The notes below the pieces were generated by a model. The model saw only the letters and a program-made list of their open reading frames with translations. It did not search any database and was not told the DNA's origin. A program made the position numbers and the translations under genes. A stretch of DNA of 64,000 bases from Diplocarpon mali (taxonomy: Eukaryota; Ascomycota; Leotiomycetes; Helotiales; Drepanopezizaceae). The stretch lies in the NCBI GenBank assembly GCA_024741835.1, contig JAENRP010000119.1, forward strand, positions 8,800 through 72,799. The letters run 5' to 3'. Each line of letters begins with the position of its first letter. The first letter of the stretch is position 1. Shown here piece by piece: positions 10,309 through 21,384 of this stretch.

Positions 10309-11099
10309 CTAGGTCTTCAGCACTCTGTCGAACACCTGGCTCCTGACTGCCCCTCCCCCCATAGCTGACCGAACATTGCGCTTGAAACCCTCTCTGTTGG
10401 ACCTCAAATCCTCTGCAGCTTCTTTGTTCAAGGGGTCTGAGGCATTGGGTTCGAGGAAGAGGAACTGGAGCGTCCAGTTAGCATGGTAACCAGAGACATC
10501 TGGTGCGCACGGCACATACCTGGAGGCCGACAATAACGGCCTGCAGATTCAACACCGGCTTCCAGTCCTCTCGCAGGATATTCAGACAGACATTTCCTTC
10601 TAGGTCGATGTTTGGGTGGTAGATCTTCTGCGTACACTTCACCTTCGGCGCCTCGTGGGGGAAGCCTTGACTGATCGCGAACGTGAAATGAAACCTGCCT
10701 CCCTTATACATTCCCTCGTCCGGCTCGATGGTGAGTTTGAAGTTTAGAGTGTCATCGGGGTCTGGGAAGTCGGTCTTCATGGTACTGGGTAGCGAGAGTT
10801 CGGAGAGATCTGGGGGGAGGGGGGCACGAATGTCAGTAAGGAGGCGGCGTATGAGGGAGTTTTCTAGGAGCTGGTAGTACCTTTTTGGACTCGCAGTTGC
10901 GCGGCAGTGACCTTCTTTTTCTTGTTGCCTGCAGCAGCATCGGCATTCGCATCTTGCTGCTGCTTCTGTTTCTGTGACTTTGTTAGCCCATACTGCCTTG
11001 CTGGACTTCCGAGGGAGTGTCGAGGCGCGCAGTACAGGCGCATCAAGTGAGGAAGTGTCGCGGAAACGAAATGCATACCATAGACCATATCTTCAACAT
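10309..11099 (-). CDS. UBC12: NEDD8-conjugating enzyme E2 (UBC12)
   Basis: Minus-strand exons 11099-11079 (21 nt), 10971-10881, 10809-10520 and 10464-10309 give 185 aa, the normal length. Introns are 107, 71 and 55 nt. The 21-nt first exon encodes MLKIWSM, the short N-terminal peptide by which UBC12 docks on the NEDD8 E1. A Lys/Gln-rich linker and [12 protein letters not shown] follow. The UBC fold carries [18 protein letters not shown] with the catalytic cysteine at about 112. The enzyme transfers NEDD8/Rub1 to cullins, activating SCF-type ubiquitin ligases. Ubiquitin-specific E2s lack this N-terminal docking peptide, so the NEDD8 assignment is firm. Confidence 0.95.
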
Positions 11100-12075
11100 C
11101 CTGGGGGTTGTAGTCTTGGGACTCGGTGGCGGGGTGTGTTGTTGCGGGGTTTGAGGCAGCGCAGCGATGCGGATGCCAGTTTCGTACCTAAGCAGTAGAA
11201 GCGGTTTTGAATTTCGTGCTGAAGTTAACCAGACCTACTGTATTGAAGTAGGTCACTCACAGGGCGCCCTGCAAATGCAAAACATATGTGTATAGATACC
11301 GACAAGTCTTTGTTCTCGTGCAACTAGAAATTCAAGGATAGCGTTGGGTGGGGTAAACCTGATACTTCGATGCACTACTATGGAAATCGTGGCACGAGAG
11401 GGAGGATGCTCATATAATCGAAAACTTCATCCTGAGAAAACAAGATAGGGAAAAATTTCCACCCGTCTTCATCTGCTGTTGAATATGCCAGCAGCATGTA
11501 GAATCTATGTCAACTCCAACTGTGGTATCATTTCTACATCACAGAATGTGCTTCGATAACACGGTATCGCTTTCATAGTATATAAATACATACACATATA
11601 TAAAATGACATGGCTGAAAAAGAATGCAAGCTTAGACCGTGTAGATATGCCGGGTTTGAGGGTGTTTCTCGGGCCTTTTGATCAACACCATCACTGGTTT
11701 TCTATGTGGTGAACTGTCTAGTGTTGGCACTTGATATGTATGGTCATTATGAACAGAGAAGATGTAGTCTGATAACGCAGCGAAAGACATGCCCGGGTCT
11801 GATCCTGCTCAAGAGCGCCCAGGCATCATAGAAAAAACGTCCTGGCCTCCTTTCGCTGGAATGTAATGGAGAGAGAAAGAAAGAAAGTGTCTTCTCGTTT
11901 AAGATTCCACGACTTTTCAACCTTGGTCTTTGATGGAAAAAGGGTTTCATTACTGCGCTTCTCATTCTTCGATGTTGTGAACCCCATATTCGCTACTGCA
12001 ATAATCGGCCACATCGACCTTTGTTTTTCCCCAAATACTCGAAGATCCGAAGCAGGACAGTACAGAATTACATGA
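11100..12075. other. Intergenic region upstream of UBC12
   Basis: UBC12 promoter side and gene-free sequence. Moderately AT-rich with a short ATACATACACATATAT stretch near 11585-11602. Short open frames only; none resembles a known protein. Confidence 0.4.
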
Positions 12076-13950
12076 TCATATATCCCTCATCCATTCAAAG
12101 ATTCCTCCTAGCTGGGCCGCCACTTTCTTCACGGGCGTCCAAATCTCATGTTGGGAGTGTACCCTTTCGAGCCTCCCAGAGACCCCGAAGTCCGACGAGG
12201 ACTCAGCTGGAAGCTCGACATAGACCGAATATACTTCGGCTACCATATCAGAACAGTACTCCAATACATTCATGCCTTCATCAGCCCTGTAGTAGAAATA
12301 CCCTAGCGTCGTGGCGGCCAGAAGCAGCGTCGTCAAAGGACAATGTTAGGCCTCGGAAGCTAGTTTTTCTATATCTGTTTGTCGGAGCATGTATGCAAGC
12401 ATGTTTTAAGCCAGACACATCCAGATCTGTGCAAGGCGAGAGAATGGGGGGCTTTAGGAGTCTAGACTTTTCATTACCACTACTTGCAAAGCTATTTGAT
12501 CTCCGCTGTCGATAGTCGTTGTTGTCGACCAGCATGTGGAAGTTCGGATCTCTTCTCTGCGCTCGAACCCAAGTTCGAAGCCGCCTTCACACTTAGTGAG
12601 CTTCACTGTGAGGACGCTGAAGAGGGATAGGTACCATTGCAAGCGAGAAGGTCTCGATAGGGGAAGCTATATTTGGCGCTGGGGTTGTACCATGTCCCGA
12701 AGTTATGCTCGATTCCGTTCAAAACCATCTCGCTAGTGCAAACGAATTGCTCATCTTGTTGAGTGGTTATTTCATATCCTGATATCGATTTGTGAACGGC
12801 ATCACTGGCGTTGTGCGATATCTCCTCTAATGTGCCCTCGCCGTTGACTGGTCTAGTTGTCACACCGCATGGACCATCAGTATCTGAGTCGGTACTTGAA
12901 AGCGGATTTTCCGGAGCCGTGGTAGTGTCAGGGGTAGAAATCCTCTCTGTCTCTCCACATGGAGGAAGCGCAGTAGATATAGCAACTGTAGGACAAACAT
13001 TGTCAAGGGCGGATTGCACAGTGTGTGTTTGAAGATCGCAGAAGGCTGTGGATTGTTCGGCAGCCTTCGAGATCATGGTGATCATAGAGCAGGGCCTGGA
13101 ATAGTGATGCAGGTCGACTTCAAAGATCCACGTAACAGATAGTCAGCGTTTCTGGCACATTTCTTTCTTGAAGAATGAATACCAGCCGGACTGTTCTGGT
13201 TCAGCTTGGCTGCAACATACAACACGAACATTCATGGCAGGTGTAAAATTACAGATACAAGAAAGCACTTCAGGCAGATAAGAATGAATGAGAAATTAGC
13301 ATACTTCAATACAGTAGTTGGGAGGGCTACGGAGATTGTTATACAACCAATACTCCTAACTGAGGCGGCTCCGGAATACCCTCCAGCATAGACTCACGAT
13401 CCAGCTTATGCCCTTCTGCAAGTTTCATCCCGACCTGTTCCAGTAGGCAGAAGTCAACACCGTGGCTGTTCTCCCCTACTCGGCATTCTCTTTCATCTGC
13501 TCGATGACGACTTTCGCCAAAGCAAGAGAAACAATCTATCAGGCTTGAAATCTTGTAAAAGTGTGATTGGACGAGTTATTCTGTGTGCGGTGGCTTTTGA
13601 AAGGTTTCCCTCGTCCTCAGGGCGCTGTGGAATGCACTTTGGCACTTTCTGCCTCGGAATTCTCCGGATTACATGCATATTCCAATAAATTTGCCCTTTG
13701 GTAAAGGGATGCACACAAAGTGCACTTCATAGCGGTACACCTCGACGAGGCAAACACCTTCACAGTCTCTAATAACTCTGCCCTGGCGCTTCGCTGCGTT
13801 CTGTGCCGTACGTTGAGCTTTTGCGGCACAATAAACGAGGAGGATAGCATTTGCTGCAGTACAGTAGGCAACATTGTTGAAATGCAGGGCTCTGCTGCTG
13901 CTGATGTGACGTTCAATACAGCCGGGGGTGGGTGAACAGAAGTGCATAAA
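12076..13950 (-). other. Cluster of unrecognised coding-like fragments, minus strand
   Basis: Several minus-strand frames here look protein-like but do not join into one confident model. The longest (13085-12603, 160 codons, ATG start) is Cys-containing and acidic, with ...VCTSEMVLNGIEHNF... then ...FPYRDLLACN. It may splice at 12630ish (GTACCT donor, about 50 nt) onto ...GGFELGFERREEIRTSTCW. Another open stretch without ATG runs roughly 13580-13340 and ends at a stop near 13340. Others lie at 13947-13617 and 12336-12076. Paired cysteines suggest a secreted or lumenal protein, but no signal peptide is evident. It could be a multi-intron gene, a pseudogene or chance. I do not recognise the family. 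Confidence 0.3.
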
Positions 13951-14771
13951 TGGGGCTGAAGCGGACCCGTCCTGCTCTCAGCTCCTACGCTACATCATTC
14001 TTGCGACCAGTCTGATGTGATGGTAAGGCTAAGCGGGAGGATTCGCTTGCTCTTGAGAGGGACGATGGAAGCGTTGAATCAAAACATTATTCGACAACGT
14101 GCATCCGTAGTGCACTCCAGAGTGTAGCTGGTAGGTACCAATCATTGCCGTACACAGGCATAGTGTGTTGGTTTGATGCAGGGCTGATGACTAGAGTCAC
14201 TCTTTTGTAGGGAATGGGAATGAGGCAGGAAGTTGAGAATATACTTTTGAAAAGCCATGACCCATGCACTCATGAGACACTGATTTGGGGAACTGGGAAT
14301 CTTTCTGCACCGAGGAGACTTGAATAGCAATCAGGACGAATACTAGCAGCCGATAGGCTCCAGGACTGGCTGAGGACAACAACAGCTGACCACTTTGGAG
14401 GAATAGCTGATATCATCATCCTCTTTGCTTCAGAGCAGAGCGCAGCAGCAAGCAGTCAAGCGATAAGAGAAAAGCACTGCAACCAACCAGTAAGGCGTGC
14501 CCGCGCAGAAATCCGAAGGTCTGAAAGGCACCGAATCTCGACACTGAACGGCGGTCCAGCTCCGAGTCCCTTCACGAACATTCAGTTGACCCCCGCGCCT
14601 TTGGGGACTCCTTGTACCGGGCGTAAGGTAGCTGTCGCCTAGGGAGATTTGCCAAACTTGGTTTATCGTGCTTGACACGTACCGTTGGGAGATGGGGTCA
14701 ATTCCGACTTCAGCATTCCGATTTAGGAATCGAGATTGGCTTGGATGTGAAGTGCTGAGGTGCGGACAGTA

Positions 14772-14836
14772 TTGTGTATGTTGTGTATGTTGTGTGTGTT
14801 GTGTGTGATGTGTGTGTTGTGTGTGTTGTGTATACG
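14772..14836. repeat. TTGTGTATG/TTGTGTGTG microsatellite
   Basis: About 65 bp of an imperfect TTGTGT(A/G)TG-like 9-bp repeat. On the opposite strand it reads as CACAACACACAACACA. It lies 200 bp upstream of the dipeptidase gene. Confidence 0.85.
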
Positions 14837-14891
14837 ATGTAGGTAGGTAGGGGTACCTGAGGTTCCTAGCTCCCAGCTGGAGCGGGTGCAA

Positions 14892-14899
14892 TCACGTGA
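14892..14899. promoter_or_regulatory. TCACGTGA E-box-type palindrome
   Basis: Perfect 8-bp palindrome TCACGTGA about 140 bp upstream of the first ATG of the dipeptidase gene. In fungi this matches the core bound by Cbf1-type bHLH factors, which help sulfur-assimilation control. The downstream gene encodes a DUG1-type Cys-Gly dipeptidase of glutathione turnover, so the link is attractive but is inference. Confidence 0.35.
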
Positions 14900-15037
14900 C
14901 GCGACATCGTTGTACGTGCCGGCGCCCGCCTGTACGTTCCTTAGTCAGCTGTAGCCAATTAGACCGACAGAAGAGGAAGGAGGGGGGAGCACACAGTTAC
15001 CCCACTAGTACTTTAGGAGGTAGGTACGGGATTCATC

Positions 15038-16683
15038 ATGTTTATCTTCCAGTTTCCCTCCAGACTTACATCCCCATCAGTTCGCATCTGCACTCGAAAC
15101 CTCCGACTCAAAACTTCCGTACACACGCACCGATTCCCTAGATCCCTACCGCGGACCTATTTGACAGCTAGAGTCCGCTCTCACCAAGCCCGGAAGATGG
15201 CTCCCCAACTGGACGGTTACTTCAAGCAGGTCGATGATCTGACCGATCACTTCATAGAGCGTCTGCGAAAAGCCGTCGCTATCCCCTCCATCTCTGCCGA
15301 CGAGGAGCGTCGCCCAGATGTCGTCCGCATGGGACAATTCCTCGCAGACGAGCTTAAGACTTTAGGTGCAGAGGTAGAGCAACGACCATTAGGACCCCAG
15401 CCAGGAAAGGAGCATTTAGAGCTACCGCCCGTTGTGATTGCTCGCTACGGAAACGACACAAAGAAGAGAACGATTCTGGTGTATGGGCATTATGATGTTC
15501 AGCCTGCTGGAAAGGAGGATGGATGGGCCACGGAGCCGTTTGAGCTTACCGTGGACGACAAGGGACGCATGTATGGCCGAGGTAGCACAGATGACAAGGG
15601 ACCAGTACTGGGATGGTTGAACGCCATTGAGGCTCATCAGAAGGCGGGTGTTGATTTCCCTGTCAACTTACTGATGTGCTTTGAGGGTATGGAGGAATAT
15701 GGTTCTGAAGGTCTGGACGACTTCATTAACGCAGAAGCCAAGAAATATTTTGCTGACGCAGATGCGGTCTGCATATCGGATAACTACTGGCTTGGAACCG
15801 AGAAGCCATGTTTGACATACGGTCTCCGTGGATGCAGTTACTACTCAGTTGAGATCTCTGGCCCGGGTCAAGATCTCCACAGCGGTGTGTTTGGTGGAAC
15901 AGCTCAAGAGCCGATGACGGATTTGGTGCGAGTGCTTGGAACTTTGGTCGACACACACGGCAAGATCCAAATACCAGGTCTGGCTGAGCTAGTCGCTCCT
16001 TTGACCGAGGAAGAGAAGTCACTGTACGGAGAAATCGCTTTCACCATGGATAACCTCTACGAGTCCCTTGGTAGCGAGACCTCCATACACCCCGATAAAG
16101 AGAAGACTCTTATGGCCCGGTGGAGATACCCATCCCTTTCTGTCCACGGTATCGAAGGCGCATTTTCGCAACCCGGTGCGAAGACCGTCATTCCAGCTAA
16201 AGTCATTGGAAAGTTCTCTATCCGAACCGTACCAAACATGGAGCCAAATGATGTCGACAAGCTTGTATTTAAGTATCTCAACGACGAGTTCAAGAAGCTG
16301 GGCAGCAAAAACTCCTTCAAGGCAACTCTGCAACATGCAGGAAAGTGGTGGGTTGCTAGCCCTAAGCACTGGAACTTCTCTGCTGCTGGGAAGGCGGTCG
16401 AGAGAGTGTGGGGTGTTAAGCCTGATCTGACTAGAGAGGGTGGAAGGTACGTCAAGATCTACTCTACACAGTCACATTCGTGAAACTGATGATTTCCCGC
16501 AGTATTCCAGTGACACTGACCTTCGAGCAAGCCACCGGCAAGAATGTTCTGCTGCTCCCGATGGGTAGCTCGACTGATGCCGCTCACTCTGTGAACGAGA
16601 AGCTCGACAAGAGAAACTACATTGAGGGCATCAAGCTCCTGGGAGCATATCTCCACTATGTTGCTGAGGAGGAGATAATCTAG
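15038..16683 (+). CDS. DUG1: M20 metallodipeptidase, Cys-Gly dipeptidase (DUG1/CNDP2-like)
   Basis: Exons 15038-16446 and 16503-16683 (56-nt intron), 529 aa from the first ATG or 476 aa from the in-frame ATG at 15197, which begins the conserved MAPQLDGYF. It hydrolyses Cys-Gly and other dipeptides with two zinc ions, completing glutathione degradation. Metal-site motifs are all present: [30 protein letters not shown], a CISDNYW aspartate and a C-terminal SSTDAAHS histidine. The intron lies between GREGG-type sequence and [14 protein letters not shown]. The 53-residue extension from 15038 is rich in Arg, Ser, Thr and His and has no Asp/Glu, so it could be a mitochondrial presequence used by a longer isoform. 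Otherwise it is 5' UTR. Confidence 0.95.
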
Positions 16684-17064
16684 ATACAGAAAAGCAAGGA
16701 AAGTTCGCACAGATTTTTCAGAATTGCTAGCCGTTATCGCAGCTTCTACCGTTAAATCAGATACCCACTTGTTCTTTGCTTGGCCAAAGAGCATGCTGAT
16801 TTCACTCACTCACACGCAATCCCAATGCTGCGATCGCGTGAACAGCGGATAAAATATTTGGTCATGCCGGTCTCACGCTGCATATCCCACATTTAAAATA
16901 CAATGCTCGTCCGAGGAAGCGTGTTCATGAAGTCAAATCTCTCATAATCGTCATCTCATAGGTCCCATGCGACTGTGACAACGCCTCTCGCTCGCTCGCT
17001 CGCTCTAGTGAATTTTGTATCATCAACGCCGATAATATCTACGCCATGCCCGCCAGCCGCCTCA
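16684..17064. other. Convergent 3' intergenic region
   Basis: Lies between the stop of the dipeptidase gene (plus) and the stop of the deubiquitinase gene (minus). Contains a short GCTC repeat (about 16985-17006). No gene is recognised. Confidence 0.45.
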
Positions 17065-19727
17065 CTACTTTCGCTGGAAAAAGTACACGTATGCAGACTT
17101 CTTCATCTCCTCCACGTCTGTGGCCTTGACAACCTTCTCGTCGTTGAAGAGAACCCATTGGGGAGTGCTATCACCAGGGATAAGCTTACAGACGAAGGCT
17201 ACGTAGTGACTGGAACTCTGTTAGATAACGCGTTTTGGAAGAAAATAGGGTATATTTTGACTGGACTTACCCAGAGTGGACACTAGTACCCTTGTGACAG
17301 ATAATAGAATGAAGCTGGAATGTAGCAGGTAATGAGCTACTTCCAGCTTCCTTCTTCGGAGCTGCGCCGGCCGCTGGGATTTCCTCAAAATCACCTTGTT
17401 CGTCAGGATGACTAAATAACCATTCCACAGCTCTCTCCATATCGCCTCCTGTCTCCTTCAGCGCCTTGCGGGCTTGGGGAGGACCGAAACCCATTGCGCC
17501 CAGAGTCTCGATTTTCTCAGGGTCGGCACCAGCTTGACCTGCGTCGCCGCTGCCAAGATCCAACGGGGCGTCGATATCAGCATCCTCCATGTGAGCGAAA
17601 AGCCACTCCATAGCAGAGTTCGAGTCGGTATTTCCAGTAGCGTGTAGTGCCTTCTCGCAACGGTTACGTGGAAATCCCATGCTTTGCAGAGCCTGAGCGG
17701 CCTCCTCGTTGGCTACGAACGATGGCTTCTTGCCTTCGCTAGCATCCTCCGGTAACAGCTCCTCGGAGTCCTGGTGGCCTGGAGATCTATAGTCGTCCAG
17801 CTTGAATGGCTCATCACCAACAATGACCGGAAGGTTAAGTTTGGTAGGAACCCAATTGATCAGAGAAAATCTTCGGGCGTTTATGACGAGAACATCTGGG
17901 AATGTTTTAAATAATGATCGCTTGGAGAATCCATCGTTACCGCCACAGGAAGCACATGTGAGCTCCACGATTTCTGCACCGGTAAAAATATCCAAGCATT
18001 CCTTTAAAGTGACAGCCTCATACTCGTCTGCTCTTTCATCCACGTCCCTGCCTTCTGGTTTCGCCATTTTTCTGACTGGCACTGGAACCGAGATATTATC
18101 TTGCTCATCGGTACGGTAACGGACCTTCTTGCAGCTCAAGCATTGTAGACGCTGCTCCATAACAAACCGAAATGATTGCGTTGGATCCTGCAGAGGTGCC
18201 TTATGTTGGGAGCGTGTGATGAATTTAAACAGATGAAGAAGAAGTTCAAAAGCATCTTGTTGTCTCATTGTCGAGAACTCGGCATGCCCTTTTCCGATAA
18301 GAACCTTGAGCATTGCGGGAGCCAGGCCTCGCTGGAACGCGAGCTTCGAGTCCTCGGTTCGGACATCTGGATCTGGGCGCGAGTATCTTCCAGAAAGTAA
18401 ACCGTCGGCAAGTTTCCGCAATTGAGTCTCTAAGTCTTGAGCTGGATCGTCTACCATCGGAAGATCTGTCTCTTGGAGGTAATAACGCTCTTGAAACTGA
18501 GGAAATGAGAATAAGCACTGCAGGCTGCTCGCGAGATAGCAGCTATTTCCCAAGTTCTTCAGACCTGTAAAGCCTTTCCCGAAGAGTTTTTCGAGTTCGT
18601 GACCATCTTCATCGGTCATGGTGAATTCGTATCGCAAATTTTCGTCTACTTGCATCTCAGTCAAAGTCTTTTCCGTCTTCTCCCGCTCAGCTAGAATAAT
18701 CCCCCAGTGCGCAAGATGGGCGCCGAGATCGTCATCGATACGCTCCTCGTCACATGTGTAGCAGTACACATCCGCTGTTCCCTCTGGCGTGATCGATCCT
18801 AGTTTTACCGCGACTCCATGTCCTGCGGTCTGGCTGTGCTCCAAACCATGCGAATGACCTTGCATTCCTCCAAACTGAGCGCGCCCACATCCCAGGTTGC
18901 CACATTCCAGGCATAGCCAGAGGTTTTCCTTCAAATCGCACAGAGAGCAGTGGCCAAGGTCCTGCGACTCAATCTTCCTAGCGGCGTATTGCTGAAGAGT
19001 GAGGATATGTTCGCAAGAGGTGAAAACCTGCTCCCAAGCCTTAACTTCTTCTTGTCTGGAGAAAGTGTTTGCTTTCATGACCCCGTCTACTACCGCCGCC
19101 AACCTTCCTTCCGACTTATTCACATTATCGATGTTACATGTATAGCACCGGACTGTCGTCTCATAGTCGTACTTATCCGCATCCGTTTCCGCAGTAATTG
19201 ACAACTTCGAGATTTTATAGGGAGGTTCATCGCGAACTATCACCTTTCGAGTGCGCCTGATATTGAGGACCAACGGGTGGGACTTAACAATGTGGTGTAG
19301 GGCGGCATGCTTTCTATCTCCGGTACAGCCACCGTTGAAACAGTGAAGACAGACATCGAGTCCGGTAGAATCATCCTGAAATTTCGTATGAGCTATACAG
19401 ATTTTTCCAGCGAGAGTAGAGCCTTGTCTATTTGAACCTGAAAGACGAGGCTGGGGAAAGAGTGATACTTACTATGGAGTCAAAGCATTGTGTACAGTCT
19501 TCCCGATAGACAGATTGAGAGACTCCCGGGGGGCACAGCTCTACTCAAAGTGTTAGCCAGAATCTTGGTAGTTGTTATATATTTCAGATGTCCCTGGGGT
19601 AGGAAAAATAGCATGCGAATAGACATGGCGGGGTAGTATGTCCAGGGCATTTGATTTGTTATATACCAGCCGTTGATAGGAAAGAAATTAGGACTTTACC
19701 TGCTGCATTTATGTGCATACAAGACAT
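17065..19727 (-). CDS. UBP14: Ubiquitin C-terminal hydrolase UBP14/USP5 (isopeptidase T)
   Basis: Minus-strand exons 19727-19700, 19540-19473, 19375-17271 and 17209-17065 give 781 aa; introns are 159, 97 and 61 nt. The enzyme disassembles free polyubiquitin chains. Order of parts: N-terminal variant zinc-finger region (CTQCFDSIDD, CLHCFNGGCTG), canonical ZnF-UBP (LCLECGNLGCGR) that binds the free ubiquitin tail, catalytic Cys box GLKNLGNSCYLASS near residue 310, two UBA domains (around QALQSMGFPRNRCEKAL and ETLGAMGFGPPQARKAL), and the catalytic His box GHYVAF at the start of the last exon. The 28-nt first exon supplies MSCMHINAA. The gene shares a 532-bp divergent promoter with ISU1. Confidence 0.96.
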
Positions 19728-20259
19728 TTTGGCAGTACAGGCTTTTGTGTCTGTTGCAGCTTGAGTACTTCGACAGATTTCACAGATGGAATAGAATTAG
19801 GCCAGAAGGAATATGTTGACGCGGTGCGAAAGCAAACCAGACAAACACTAACAGGGGCACCCCAGTCATAATGGATGAATGTCTTGCTTTGTAGCTTCAA
19901 TATCAAGTATTGAACGATGCAAGAAAACATTAAGTATTTATTCTTTTCTACCTTCATCCAGACAAAAATCAAGCAGAATTTAGTACTCAGCTAAACATCA
20001 TTTCCAAAGTCCAAGTCCACGCCTGGTCCTTCACACGTCTCAAGAACGCGTGACCACGTGCGCAGCGGAGCAACGGCGGATTCAATTTTCGAGAATTCGC
20101 CAATCTTTGCCACACTAGTGATCTCCGCTTGATCTGATAAAGATCATCGACTCGAGGCACCCCAGAACCTTTCTTCATCAACACCACAAGACACCGCCCT
20201 CGTCTTCACACCTTGCAACTGTATACACAACACTCTCACGATAGATTGTTACCGCCACG
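19728..20259. promoter_or_regulatory. Divergent promoter between UBP14 and ISU1
   Basis: A 532-bp stretch between two start codons. Visible elements: CACGTG at 20055-20060, CCAAT at 20100-20104 and ATCTGATAA at 20132-20140. The last exactly fits ATCWGATAA, the consensus reported for the iron-responsive GATA repressor SreA and its relatives. An Fe-S scaffold gene downstream makes iron control plausible. Functional use is inference. Confidence 0.45.
20132..20140 (+). promoter_or_regulatory. ATCTGATAA, SreA-type iron GATA site
   Basis: Exact match to ATCWGATAA, 120 bp upstream of the ISU1 ATG. A CCAAT box lies 28 bp further upstream. Known SreA sites repress iron uptake and siderophore genes, so a site at an iron-consuming gene would be unusual. 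Confidence 0.35.
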
Positions 20260-20919
20260 ATGTTTCGAAGAGTTTTATCGAGCGCACCCCGAGCTACTGG
20301 TAGAGCATTATCGGTCTCTGCTCGACCCGCCACCAGACTCACAGCTCCTCAAGTTATATCCTCCTTCGCCGTAGCAGGCCGACGGCAGTACCACGAGAAG
20401 GTCCTTGATCATTATTCTCGCCCGCGAAATGTTGGCAGCATGTCAAAGACCGATACAGATGTCGGGACTGGTCTCGTTGGTGCGCCAGCTTGCGGAGATG
20501 TGATGAAGCTACAGATTCGAGTTGACCCCTCCAATAACACAATCTCTGATGTCAAGTTTAAAACCTTCGGTTGCGGATCGGCGATTGCTTCGTCGTCCTA
20601 TCTGACCGAGTTGGTCCGGGGTATGACTTTGGAGGAGGCTGGTCGAGTCCGCAATACAGAGATTGCGAAAGAGCTATGCCTACCGCCGGTAAAGCGTATG
20701 TTGATTGCTATCATATCTACACTCATAGCATTAGCTAACTTGTGAATAGTCCATTGCTCTATGCTTGCTGAGGACGCCATCAAATCCGCCATCACGAACT
20801 ACTACTCCAAGAATCCCAAAGCTCGTTCAACCGACTTAGGTGGAACCGGCTCCAGCATGCCAAAGATTGATGTAGAGACCGTGATGGAGCCCACTGCATC
20901 TCGAACCGTCACTGCGTGA
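20260..20919 (+). CDS. ISU1: Mitochondrial Fe-S cluster scaffold (ISU1/IscU)
   Basis: Exons 20260-20695 and 20750-20919 (54-nt intron with GCTAAC branch) give 201 aa. It is the scaffold on which the Nfs1-Isd11 desulfurase, frataxin and ferredoxin build [2Fe-2S] clusters in the mitochondrial matrix. The first ~42 residues are an Arg/Ser-rich presequence, followed by QYHEKVLDHYSRPRNVG. Cluster ligands are C78 (GAPACGD, with D80), C105 (TFGCGSA) and C148. The Hsp70-binding LPPVK motif (141-145) precedes LHC and is rebuilt only if the donor is placed at 20696, not at the nearer GTAAAG. The variable C-terminal ~25 residues end in TASRTVTA. Confidence 0.97.
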
Positions 20920-21384
20920 TCTAAAGATCTATTGACATTAGGAGGCGTTGGGAGTTCTGGGACTTATCTCGTATCTGAAATGGAATATGAACAATTAGCA
21001 AAGTTGACTTTTCAAGGCTTCATGCCACAATGGCGCACACAGAGATGTGCATGAGATGAAATTAGTTTTCATCTGGGAGAACGATGGTGCGGGGGTACAT
21101 GGAGCTCGACCATAGATGTTATGGGACTGTTTTGGACACTGAAATTGTACTAAGCCTTTGAAAAGGAAGAGATTAAACCTCACATGAAGAACTAAATTAT
21201 ATATTAGCACCACTGAACCCTTCCGCAGTAGCAATAGAACCTTGAAGCTTAAGAAATCACATATCTAGATGCCTAGGGCTCTAGCGCCGGAAGCTTATCG
21301 CCGCTGTTAAAATTTTGGGGTTCTTTTCGTTATCATGGAACGCGACCATTCAGAATGTTAACCCACCAATAACCACCGTCAACA
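20920..21384. other. Intergenic, ISU1 3' region and DBP3 promoter
   Basis: No gene is recognised. Contains the ISU1 3' UTR and about 140 bp of likely DBP3 promoter with a CCAAT motif near 21365. Confidence 0.45.

Larger units (their letters stand above)
13951..15037. other. Intergenic region and promoter of the dipeptidase gene
   Basis: No supported gene. Contains a TG-rich microsatellite (about 14772-14836) and a perfect TCACGTGA palindrome at 14892-14899, about 140 bp upstream of the next ATG. Confidence 0.5.
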
